Below, one piece after another: positions 24,923 through 32,661 of a DNA stretch of 64,000 bases. The stretch comes from an uncultured Tateyamaria sp. GTDB taxonomy: Bacteria; Pseudomonadota; Alphaproteobacteria; Rhodobacterales; Rhodobacteraceae. The stretch is taken from assembly GCF_947503415.1 (NCBI RefSeq), contig NZ_CANNDS010000002.1, positions 744,001 through 808,000 of the forward strand, given 5' to 3'. The position numbers and the translations under genes are program-made. Each line of letters starts with the position of its first letter. Position 1 is the stretch's first letter. Below the pieces are notes generated by a model, which searched no databases, was not told the DNA's origin, and saw only the letters and a list, made by a program, of their open reading frames with translations.

Positions 24923-25263
24923 ACTACGAGGCTCCGTCCTTGGCGCACGGAACTATGAGCGGCTTTAACGGGCACCTGCACAGGGTGGATCGGTCTATAT
25001 TGCGTCGCGCTTCCCGCCGACCTTGCCTTTCCAAGCAAGTCGATCCGGTTCTGCAAGCGCCGACTGTATTCGTGTGTTCGTTGAACGAATCTGCAAAATG
25101 TGTCATAGACTGGCATCATAACTTAAGGTTTTGGGTCTGCGCGATTTTGAGAATTGCCGCGGAGAAATCCAATTGAAGTGTTGTGTTTGACCTCTTCGTT
25201 TGAGTTGAGACCTAAGCAGTGTTCGAGCGTTTATTTCACCATTTAAAGATGGAGAATTTACGG
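24923..25263. other. Divergent promoter region between glycosyltransferase and serine hydrolase genes
   Basis: No gene is supported; the open frames here have no family likeness. The region should hold back-to-back promoters for the PLOD-type glycosyltransferase (minus) and the lanthipeptide group (plus). It is AT-richer than the coding parts. No clear operator was seen. Confidence 0.4.
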
Positions 25264-27720
25264 ATGGAGTCCTTTCGAGACGATCAGCGAACAGTCATTT
25301 TCAGATCACGTGCTCCCTCATGTCCGGTAGAGGTAACTTTGAGTTGGCAGTCACGTCTAGCGACGTGCTTGATCGTTTTGGCTATGGCGCTACTGACCTT
25401 TGCGGCCAGTGTAACAGCGCAGGACTTTCCTCAAGGCACGTTCTTCGTGAACCCGGCCCTTGACCGTCAGGTGCCAAACCTGCGCAAGCGGGACGCAGAT
25501 CGCGGCAGTCAGCCGTTGCAAAGGCTTATAACAGACGAAATCATTGCGACACAGCCGCACGAACCACCTGTCTCGTCCGGGTTTTTCCAGCGCCACTTGT
25601 ACAGGGTCGACCGGAAAAACAAGCAAGGCACAGACCGGTCCACACGCCGAAGTGCCACGCCTTTCGGCGGTCCCGGCGGGTTGACACTGGGACCACCATC
25701 ACCCGTGGAATTCGAGTTTGGCCCCAATACTGGTTGGTGGTGGTTCGACAATGCCTCCGAGGCGCAGATCGTTGAGCGGCTGGATCAAGGGTTCCGGCTT
25801 GTCGACATCGAAGTTGTCCAGGCCAATCCAATCCGATTTGCGGCCGTGCTTGTTCAGAACACCGGCCCTTATGCCAAGACTTGGTGGTGGTACTTCGACC
25901 GTACAGAGGCAGAAGTCCGCGATCTGGCAACGCAGAACAACGCCCGCCTGATCCGCGTCCAACCCTATGAAAGCGGCGCGGGTCTTCGGTTTGCAACCAT
26001 CATGGTACGCGAGACGGGTCAGGACAACACGACTTGGACCTGGCTTGATGCGACCAGCATTGAGGATATTCGGGACAGGGTTTACAACCGCAACGCACGG
26101 ATCATCGACATCGAGCCTTACGAGATACGCGGCGTTCCGCTCTACTCAGCCCTTCTCGACAATGCGCTGACAGGTGGACCGAACGCCGTTCTGACCCATT
26201 CGCAAGCGAGCGGTATCGGCGCGTGGATCGCGGATAACCCGGGATACAAGCTGGTCGATCTTGAGCGCCGTCCGTCGGGCGGTTGGGTTGCCATTGCAGC
26301 CCGCGATCCGGGGCTCAGCTATTGGTGGTGGTATCTCGGGCTTCGAGCAGAAGATATCCTGCACCTGACGGGTCGGCACTTTGCGCGCGTCGTGGACATT
26401 GAGGCGCGCCAGACAAGTGCGGGGCTACGCTTTGATATTGCGATGACCAACAACGGCTTGCCGCAGCAAGGCGTCGGCAACAATTTCACCGCGCGGGACG
26501 AGTATGATCGGCGGCTGCGCGACTTCGTCAAGCGCCACGGGCTTCCGGGCTTGGGTATGGCACTGGTGAAGGACGGACGGCTTGTCTATGCGCAGTCCTA
26601 TGGGCTGGCCCGGACGTCGCCGACCGAGGTTGCAACGGCTGAGACGCTGTTCCGCATCGGGAGCAATTCGAAGATAACGGCAGCGGTTGCAATGTTGCAG
26701 CTTATCGAAGCGAACGCGGTGACGCCCGCAGGTCAGCCGGTAACAATGAACACGCGGATCTTTCAGGATATTCTGAATGGATCATCAGGCGTCGGGTCTG
26801 CGCTTGGGACATACAATACCCAACTTGACCAAGTGACCGTTCAACAGGTTCTGCAGCACATCGCAGGCTTTGGGGGCATCAACCCGATCACAAACACTGA
26901 ACAGATCGCTGTGGCTCTTGGTATCGAGCGTACTCCGACCTGCGCCGAGACCGTTCGGTGGATGCTGGATAGGCCCCTGTCAACGACGCCCAACTCCAAT
27001 TACTTCTACTACAACACGGGTCCGTGCATCATCACTGCAGCAGTCGAAGTTCTTACGGGACAAAGCTTCGAAGCATATATTCGAGAAAGTCTTTTCGCAC
27101 CCTATGGCCTCGAAAACCTGATCCTCCGCAGTTCCGATATCTTTGCAAATCGCGCACCGGGAGAAGCAGAACACTACTCGACGGTCGCAGACCGGCTATC
27201 TGGTGCGGAATTTGTCCGGGCCCGGTTTTTGGAACTCGTTCCGTCATGGCCGGGCGGCGTTCCCGACTATGCAGACATGTTGGTGCGCTTTCCCTATGGC
27301 GGCATCCCACTGGTCAACGGCACGGCACCGGGCGGGCTTGCCGCCACACCTGCGGCATATGCACGGTTTCTTGCCGGGGTTGATGGATCAGACGGCAACC
27401 CACTGATCAGCCAGTCATCCTTCGACAACCGATTGACCGCAACCAGTCCGCTCAACGCAGGCTATGGTGCTTTTGTCGCTGTCAATTCAGCCAATGGTGA
27501 TGTCTTCCACAACGGCGCGGTGGGCGGTGGGCTGGGTTGGTACGTAATGAAGACAGGCGACGACGTTATATGGACGGTATTTGCAAACGCGAGCGACAAC
27601 AACGATCTCAACGAGCTCAACCAGATCATGATCGCCGCCTACAATGCAGCAAGACCTGCGATTGACGCCTCGACAGAGGATCACTTCCCCGATCTCGGAA
27701 TCCCGGCTGTCTCGCCATAA
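25264..27720 (+). CDS. Secreted serine hydrolase with polyglycine-hydrolase-like Trp-rich repeats
   Basis: About 818 residues. A signal peptide is visible (ATCLIVLAMALLTFAASVTAQ), so the protein is exported. Next come five repeats of about 47 residues, starting with W(W/T)W(F/Y) and ending with strands such as RLVDIEVVQ and RFAAVLVQN, like the beta-propeller half of fungal polyglycine hydrolases. The C-terminal half is a beta-lactamase-fold hydrolase with SNSK (SxxK, Ser codon at 26662), YYN in YFYYNTG and a third motif HNGAVGGGLGW. The start is uncertain: GTG 25219, ATG 25249 and ATG 25264 are in frame, and 25264 has GGAG upstream. It ends 49 bases before the lanthipeptide precursor, suggesting a role in processing or resistance. 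Confidence 0.82.
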   Translation: MESFRDDQRTVIFRSRAPSCPVEVTLSWQSRLATCLIVLAMALLTFAASVTAQDFPQGTFFVNPALDRQVPNLRKRDADRGSQPLQRLITDEIIATQPHEPPVSSGFFQRHLYRVDRKNKQGTDRSTRRSATPFGGPGGLTLGPPSPVEFEFGPNTGWWWFDNASEAQIVERLDQGFRLVDIEVVQANPIRFAAVLVQNTGPYAKTWWWYFDRTEAEVRDLATQNNARLIRVQPYESGAGLRFATIMVRETGQDNTTWTWLDATSIEDIRDRVYNRNARIIDIEPYEIRGVPLYSALLDNALTGGPNAVLTHSQASGIGAWIADNPGYKLVDLERRPSGGWVAIAARDPGLSYWWWYLGLRAEDILHLTGRHFARVVDIEARQTSAGLRFDIAMTNNGLPQQGVGNNFTARDEYDRRLRDFVKRHGLPGLGMALVKDGRLVYAQSYGLARTSPTEVATAETLFRIGSNSKITAAVAMLQLIEANAVTPAGQPVTMNTRIFQDILNGSSGVGSALGTYNTQLDQVTVQQVLQHIAGFGGINPITNTEQIAVALGIERTPTCAETVRWMLDRPLSTTPNSNYFYYNTGPCIITAAVEVLTGQSFEAYIRESLFAPYGLENLILRSSDIFANRAPGEAEHYSTVADRLSGAEFVRARFLELVPSWPGGVPDYADMLVRFPYGGIPLVNGTAPGGLAATPAAYARFLAGVDGSDGNPLISQSSFDNRLTATSPLNAGYGAFVAVNSANGDVFHNGAVGGGLGWYVMKTGDDVIWTVFANASDNNDLNELNQIMIAAYNAARPAIDASTEDHFPDLGIPAVSP

Positions 27721-27769
27721 GCGACGGCCGGAATACACGGCGAACCAAGCTCGCGAAAGGAGCAAGCGG

Positions 27770-28093
27770 ATGTATAAAACGACGGAAAGCTGGAATGAAC
27801 GGTATGCCAAAGTTGTCGGCAGGGCTTGGACGGACGAGGGCTTTAAAAAGAAGCTGCTTGCCGATCCTGCCGCCGCGCTTTCAGAGTTTGGGATCAAGAT
27901 GCCAAAGGACGTCTCTGTCGTCGTCGTTGAGAACACCGCCTCGACAGTAAACCTCGTGCTGCCACGCGTGCCGTTTGAGCGGGACCTTTCCGATAGTGAT
28001 CTCCAAAACCTTGCCGCAAAGGATACGCCAACCGGGTTCTGCTGCAGCCACGACTGTCTGGTGGTATCAGACGGTGGCACATTCAGCCGTTAA
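27770..28093 (+). CDS. lanA: Lanthipeptide precursor with nitrile-hydratase-like leader peptide (NHLP)
   Basis: A 107-residue precursor. Residues 8-66 match the nitrile hydratase alpha-like leader family: an Arg-Ala-Trp segment, a KLLADPAAALSEFG helix, then the strands VSVVVVEN and NLVLP. The rest is a short linker (DLSDSDLQNLAAKD) and a core of about 23 residues with Cys91, Cys92 and Cys96, plus Thr86, Thr88, Ser93, Ser100, Thr104 and Ser106. Thr/Ser lie N-terminal to Cys, as needed for lanthionine rings. There is no Gly-Gly before the core; a Gly-Gly occurs inside it (102-103). Start ATG 27770 has a clear AAAGGAG site. The stop overlaps the LanM start (TAATG), so the pair is co-translated. 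Confidence 0.9.
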   Translation: MYKTTESWNERYAKVVGRAWTDEGFKKKLLADPAAALSEFGIKMPKDVSVVVVENTASTVNLVLPRVPFERDLSDSDLQNLAAKDTPTGFCCSHDCLVVSDGGTFSR

Positions 28094-31000
28094 TGACGCC
28101 GCATGGTCGACCGGTGGACAAGGGTGATCCCCCGCCAGACGCGTCCTCATGCATCGTTTCAGACGCTCTGGTGCAACATGATGCTTTAAAGTCTGATCAA
28201 GCTGACCGGGGTGCGGCGGGATTCAAAACGCTTGACTGGATGCTGGAGGCAGTGACGTCGCACCGGGACCAAGCACCAGGAGGAGCCTCGACAGTCCCGC
28301 CCGCGCCAGCAGCTACGCGGGTGCAACCATTTGAAGATGTGCTATTACCGATTGCAACTGCTGCACGTCTTCAGCGGCAGCACCTGTACGGCGTCTCTTC
28401 AGACATTGCCACTGAAGAGGCTCTTGTCGGCCTCGATCAGATCTTGATATCACGGCTCTCCCGGCTCTTGGCGCCAGCGCTCTTTACAGGCTTTGCGCTT
28501 CACCGCCTGATGGCGGAACCACATGCGCTGCTGCACGGCTTGCCAGTTGAGCACGATGCAAGTTCCACATACTTATACGACAGCTTCACCGCAGAACTTC
28601 GGCAAGGTCGACTGGAAGCCGTGTTTCAGGAATACCCGGTGCTCGCTCAGCTTTGCGCAAAAGTCACCGAGCTTTGGATCGACGCAACCGGAGAGTTTTT
28701 GCAGCGGCTTTCAGACGATGCCGAGGCAATCGCGCGGAACTTATTAACCAACGCATCCTCCGAACAAGTGGTCTTGATCGAAGGCGGGCTAAGCGATCCA
28801 CATTGCGGCGGGAGGACCGTTCTCAAAGTCACGTTCGCCAGCGGGCAAGAGGTTGGTTACAAACCGCGTGATCTATCGATTGATTCCGCATGGCGCGACT
28901 TTCTGGGTTGGCTCGATGCAAGTGATGCGCCGGCCTCTGCACGTGCGCCAAAGGTGCTCAAACGGGACGGCTATGGTTGGGTCGAATGGATCGCTTCGAG
29001 ACCTTGTACGGACAAAGCTGGCGCTGTGCGGTTCTTCGAGCGCGCGGGATCGACTTTGTGTCTTCTTCACTTGTTGCGCGGGACCGACTTCCATTTTGAA
29101 AACGTGATTGCTGCAGGCGATTGGCCAACGCCGGTTGATCTCGAGACGTTATTTCAACCTGTGCCCCGGGGTGATACAGCGGCGGAACCCGTTGGAACCG
29201 CCGCAGACTTGGCCGGGAATTGGCTTCGCGACTCGGTACTCTCGACCGGGTTCCTGCCGCGCTGGCTTGTCATCCCCGGCGGGCACTTCCTTGCGGTAGG
29301 AGGCCTTTATCAGGACGAACACCGGCTTTCCATGCACCGCACGTTTACGCATGTGAACACCGATGCGATGGATTACGAACCCAAGTCCGTCCAACCTCCG
29401 GTTTCCGACAATATCGTCACCGTCGGACGGGTGTCCCTCTCGGCCAGTGACTATGTGCAGGAAATCCTCCGCGGTTACGAGCGTATGTATCGCTTTATTG
29501 TCAAACGACGAGACGCATTTCTGTCCAGCGGCGGACCGCTAGAGCGTTTTCAAGGCAAGCATGTTCGCGTTGTCCTCAGGCCAACAGCCCTTTACGCATT
29601 GCTTATTCACCGGGCTGTCGGCGCTCGCAATCTGCGCGACCTGGCAGCATTCCAAAAGGCTTTTGAGTTCCTTGCCGATCATGGCGGTTTTGCGCAGGAC
29701 CGCATTGTGGCGGACGAGGCAGCCGCGATGGCCTGCCTTGATATTCCCTACTTCAAGTCCAAGACAAACTCGACTGCCCTGACCTTCTCCAACGGGGATA
29801 AGATTGAAAATTTCTTCCACTCCTCGGCGGTTCATGACGTTGCGGAGAGGACAGCCCAGATGTCGAACGATCATCTGTCTGAAGCGCTCAGAATGATTGA
29901 AGCGGCGTTGTCCATGCAGTATCGGACGGGCAATCGTTCCGAAGGTGCAGCGGACAAAAGGTTGCAATACGCAGAGATCGCGACACCACAACGCGCTGTG
30001 CGCGACATCTTCGAGAGGCTGGAAAAGTCCGCACTCCAAGGCTCTGATGGCACGACTTGGATCGGCGCGGTACCTCTGGCACTTGGGTCGACCAGTCAGA
30101 TTGATGCGGTCGGATTTGATCTGTATTCTGGCACGGCAGGCATCGCTCTTTTCTTTGCGGCTTACTGCAAGACCTATGGAGATGAGCGTGGGCGCGCTGC
30201 GGCCATGTCTGCACTTGCGCCTTTGCGGGCGGCCGTTCACGATCCGGCACGGCGCAAACGGCTTGTTGAGACAATTGGCATTGGCGGTGCCAGTGGTGCG
30301 GGTTCAATCATTTACGCATTGACCCGCGCAGCAAGCCTTCTCGACGATGCAAGCTTGAATGATGAGGCGGCGATTGTCGCCGAAGAAATCGCATCTGAAC
30401 AGATCGAAGCAGATCGCATCTTCGATGTGATTGGAGGGTCCGCGGGTGCCATTCTGGGGCTGCTGGCGCTGCATCAAGTGACTGGTGACGCAGGCCTGCT
30501 CGTTCGGGCGCGCGCCTGTGGAAAACACTTGTTACGACACCGCATCTCGACCGACACAGGATTTCGCGCTTGGGCTGGTGTGAGCGAGCGGCCTTTGACA
30601 GGCATGTCGCATGGTGCATCGGGCATCGCGCTTGCGCTTCACCGACTCACAAGCGCGTGCCATGAACTGGCCTTTGCCGAGGCGGCGCAAGAGGCACTGG
30701 ACTATGAGGATGCGCTTTTCTCAAATGATGTCGGCAACTGGCCGGATCTGCGAAATGAGGGCGCGGCGTCCGGCGATTTCGCGTGCCAATGGTGTCACGG
30801 CGCACCGGGCATCGCCTTGGTGCGGTCCGAACTTCGCACCGCACGCGATCGACCCTTGCACCAAGAGATAATCGACGCGGCTCTCGATACGACTCGAAGC
30901 GCCGGCGCAACGGGTGCCGACCACCTTTGCTGTGGTGTTTTTGGCCGCATCGAAGTGTTGCTGACGTGTGGGCTCCGCTTGCAACGCGCCGAGTTGGTGG

Positions 31001-31182
31001 ATCAAGCCCGCATCCTGAGCCAGACTACGCTTCAGAATGCATCAATGCTTGGTGACTTTGCATGGCCCCAAGGGAACGGTGCCTTCGCTCCAGGCTTTTT
31101 CTGCGGTCGGTCGGGGATTGGTTACCAGCTTTTGCGCCTCGAAAACCCCAATGAAGTTCCGTCGATCCTGGCGTGGGACTGA
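28093..31182 (+). CDS. lanM: Class II lanthipeptide synthetase LanM (CCG type)
   Basis: A 1029-residue bifunctional enzyme that dehydrates Ser/Thr and forms thioether rings. The N-terminal half is the kinase-like dehydratase (DUF4135): VGYKPRD, then GTDFHFEN (330-337) and the metal/lyase segment PVDLETLFQP. The C-terminal half (from about residue 675) is a LanC-like cyclase with the repeated GxxG loops (SGTAGIAL, GGSAGAIL, HGASGIAL). Zinc ligands are seen as Cys901 in WCHG and Cys946-Cys947 in CCG, in place of the more usual Cys-His of CHG. That makes it like ProcM, known for three Cys ligands and broad substrates. It directly follows the precursor and precedes a glycosyltransferase by 4 bases. 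Confidence 0.95.
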   Translation: MTPHGRPVDKGDPPPDASSCIVSDALVQHDALKSDQADRGAAGFKTLDWMLEAVTSHRDQAPGGASTVPPAPAATRVQPFEDVLLPIATAARLQRQHLYGVSSDIATEEALVGLDQILISRLSRLLAPALFTGFALHRLMAEPHALLHGLPVEHDASSTYLYDSFTAELRQGRLEAVFQEYPVLAQLCAKVTELWIDATGEFLQRLSDDAEAIARNLLTNASSEQVVLIEGGLSDPHCGGRTVLKVTFASGQEVGYKPRDLSIDSAWRDFLGWLDASDAPASARAPKVLKRDGYGWVEWIASRPCTDKAGAVRFFERAGSTLCLLHLLRGTDFHFENVIAAGDWPTPVDLETLFQPVPRGDTAAEPVGTAADLAGNWLRDSVLSTGFLPRWLVIPGGHFLAVGGLYQDEHRLSMHRTFTHVNTDAMDYEPKSVQPPVSDNIVTVGRVSLSASDYVQEILRGYERMYRFIVKRRDAFLSSGGPLERFQGKHVRVVLRPTALYALLIHRAVGARNLRDLAAFQKAFEFLADHGGFAQDRIVADEAAAMACLDIPYFKSKTNSTALTFSNGDKIENFFHSSAVHDVAERTAQMSNDHLSEALRMIEAALSMQYRTGNRSEGAADKRLQYAEIATPQRAVRDIFERLEKSALQGSDGTTWIGAVPLALGSTSQIDAVGFDLYSGTAGIALFFAAYCKTYGDERGRAAAMSALAPLRAAVHDPARRKRLVETIGIGGASGAGSIIYALTRAASLLDDASLNDEAAIVAEEIASEQIEADRIFDVIGGSAGAILGLLALHQVTGDAGLLVRARACGKHLLRHRISTDTGFRAWAGVSERPLTGMSHGASGIALALHRLTSACHELAFAEAAQEALDYEDALFSNDVGNWPDLRNEGAASGDFACQWCHGAPGIALVRSELRTARDRPLHQEIIDAALDTTRSAGATGADHLCCGVFGRIEVLLTCGLRLQRAELVDQARILSQTTLQNASMLGDFAWPQGNGAFAPGFFCGRSGIGYQLLRLENPNEVPSILAWD

Positions 31183-31186
31183 ATGG

Positions 31187-32053
31187 ATGGAGCCCCGCTG
31201 CGCGTTGACCACAACTGTCCATCGTCCACAGCAGCACTTTTCGACATGGTGCCATTATCACCTGCGGTTTTTTGACATCATCCTGCTGTGGGCCGACGAC
31301 GCCGAAGATCTGGCGGCGCTGAGCCCACTTGCCAACGAACGGATTGTGTTGCGCCAAGGCGCGCAGATTCCACATGTATCAAGATTGACCCAAACGCTAC
31401 TGCGTCAGGACGCAAATACAAACGCGGCGCTTGAGGACTGTCAGCGACGACAGATGGACTGGCTTTTGCATATCGATGATGATGAAGTGTTCCGTCCTTT
31501 GGACCCGCAGCTGTGGGATCAGAACCCAGAGGTCAGTCAACTTCACTTTGTAAATCACGAAGCATGTCCCCTGTGGACGGCAGACAACCCTTTCTCTGCG
31601 ATCCGACACTTCAAGAAGAGTGGTCGCCTCCCCTTCCTCTTGTATGAAGGTGGTAAATCCGCCGTCCGGTGCAAGATCGATGCCCGGGCCGACGGTCCGC
31701 ACCGGTTCTCGTTGGCCGAAGGCGCCGGGCTTGTGTCACGTGGCGCAGAAATCCTGCATTACGGTTGCTACTCGTATGAAACTTGGCTGCGCAAATACCT
31801 GAACTTGGGGGATTTTTCGGACTGGTATCTGGACGACTTCCGAACGCCGATCACAAAGCGGTTCCATCTGGAGTCCCGGAACATCATTCAAGATTGCCTT
31901 GCGACCGGCGATTTTGGTCCCTCGGAAAGTTACTTCCGCCAAGTGGTTTGGGATGATGAAGAACTGCTGCAAGGCCGATTGCGCGGCGATCTTCGTTGTA
32001 TCTCTGATATTGACGTAGCCAATCGTTCTGCGGTCGACACTGAACTGACTTGA
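31187..32053 (+). CDS. Glycosyltransferase family 2-like (GT92-related)
   Basis: A 288-residue protein like family 2/92 glycosyltransferases. The acidic motif WLLHIDDDEVF (92-102) matches the nucleotide-sugar/metal site, and SYETWLRKY and SDWY follow in the C-terminal half. The start at 31187, 4 bases after the LanM stop, gives an N-terminus (MEPRCALTTT) like the first strand of the family; a longer frame from 31037 overlaps lanM and is not likely. The position in the operon suggests sugar transfer to the lanthipeptide or to its target, yet this is inference. Confidence 0.75.
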   Translation: MEPRCALTTTVHRPQQHFSTWCHYHLRFFDIILLWADDAEDLAALSPLANERIVLRQGAQIPHVSRLTQTLLRQDANTNAALEDCQRRQMDWLLHIDDDEVFRPLDPQLWDQNPEVSQLHFVNHEACPLWTADNPFSAIRHFKKSGRLPFLLYEGGKSAVRCKIDARADGPHRFSLAEGAGLVSRGAEILHYGCYSYETWLRKYLNLGDFSDWYLDDFRTPITKRFHLESRNIIQDCLATGDFGPSESYFRQVVWDDEELLQGRLRGDLRCISDIDVANRSAVDTELT

Positions 32054-32240
32054 GTGCGTCCAACTTAAGAGACAAGCTGCTGTAGCGTGCTCGACGATGA
32101 GAGACTTCGCGATGCATCACAGATGGTTTGTCGGTAAATGCAATTAGATTCACCGGCATCTTGGCCCGTCACGGCACAAGAGTTGTCATCGAATGATGAA
32201 AATGCGCCAATTGTGATCTGTCCAGTCGAGGGGTTGAGAG

Positions 32241-32627
32241 ATGTCACGTGCACCAGCGATCGTATTTACGATCATCGCCTTATTACCAAGTGCTGTCGCT
32301 GCAGACATGAGCACAGCAACCAAACGGGCGAAGTCTGGAGATTTCGATGCAGCAACCAAGGTTCGCTGCGCGCAGGAGGTTGGGGAGCCGCTTGGATCAT
32401 GCGATGCAGCCGCAGCCCAGTCCGAAAGATCAGCAGCGATCGTTGTAACTTTTCAGAACGGGTTCGCTCGCACGCTGATGTTCTCGGACGGTGCGTTCAT
32501 ACGCGGCAACGCGACAATGTCCGGCTCCGGCACAGATATGGATTGGACCCTCAGCGATCAAACGTACAGCATCAGGGTTGATGACCAGCGCTTCGAAATT
32601 CCCGAAGCGCTGGTCGATGGTGAATAG
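32241..32627 (+). CDS. Small secreted protein of unknown function
   Basis: A 128-residue protein with a clear signal peptide (MSRAPAIVFTIIALLPSAVAA, cleavage before DMSTA). The mature part has two Cys (in VRCAQ and GSCDA) and a C-terminal beta-rich region (AIVVTFQNGFARTLMF). No family is recognised. A GGGTTGAGAG site precedes the ATG. A perfect 13-base hairpin lies inside its last codons. It sits 187 bases after the lanthipeptide group and could belong to it, but may be independent. Confidence 0.7.
   Translation: MSRAPAIVFTIIALLPSAVAADMSTATKRAKSGDFDAATKVRCAQEVGEPLGSCDAAAAQSERSAAIVVTFQNGFARTLMFSDGAFIRGNATMSGSGTDMDWTLSDQTYSIRVDDQRFEIPEALVDGE
32583..32615 (+). terminator. Perfect hairpin at the 3' end of the small secreted protein gene
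   Basis: An inverted repeat of 13 bases, GACCAGCGCTTCG and CGAAGCGCTGGTC, with a 7-base loop. It ends 12 bases before the stop codon and 47 bases before the convergent dehydrogenase stop, so it may act as a shared terminator. No U-run is seen. The gene's last codons were fitted to it. Confidence 0.45.
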
Positions 32628-32661
32628 GCCACGCAGGTCCGTTGCGCAGCCCAATTGAGGA

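Noticed and set aside
27770-28093. Nitrile hydratase alpha subunit
   Set aside because: Too short, lacks the metal-site Cys cluster of the enzyme; the position before lanM and the Cys-rich end mark it as a leader-type precursor.
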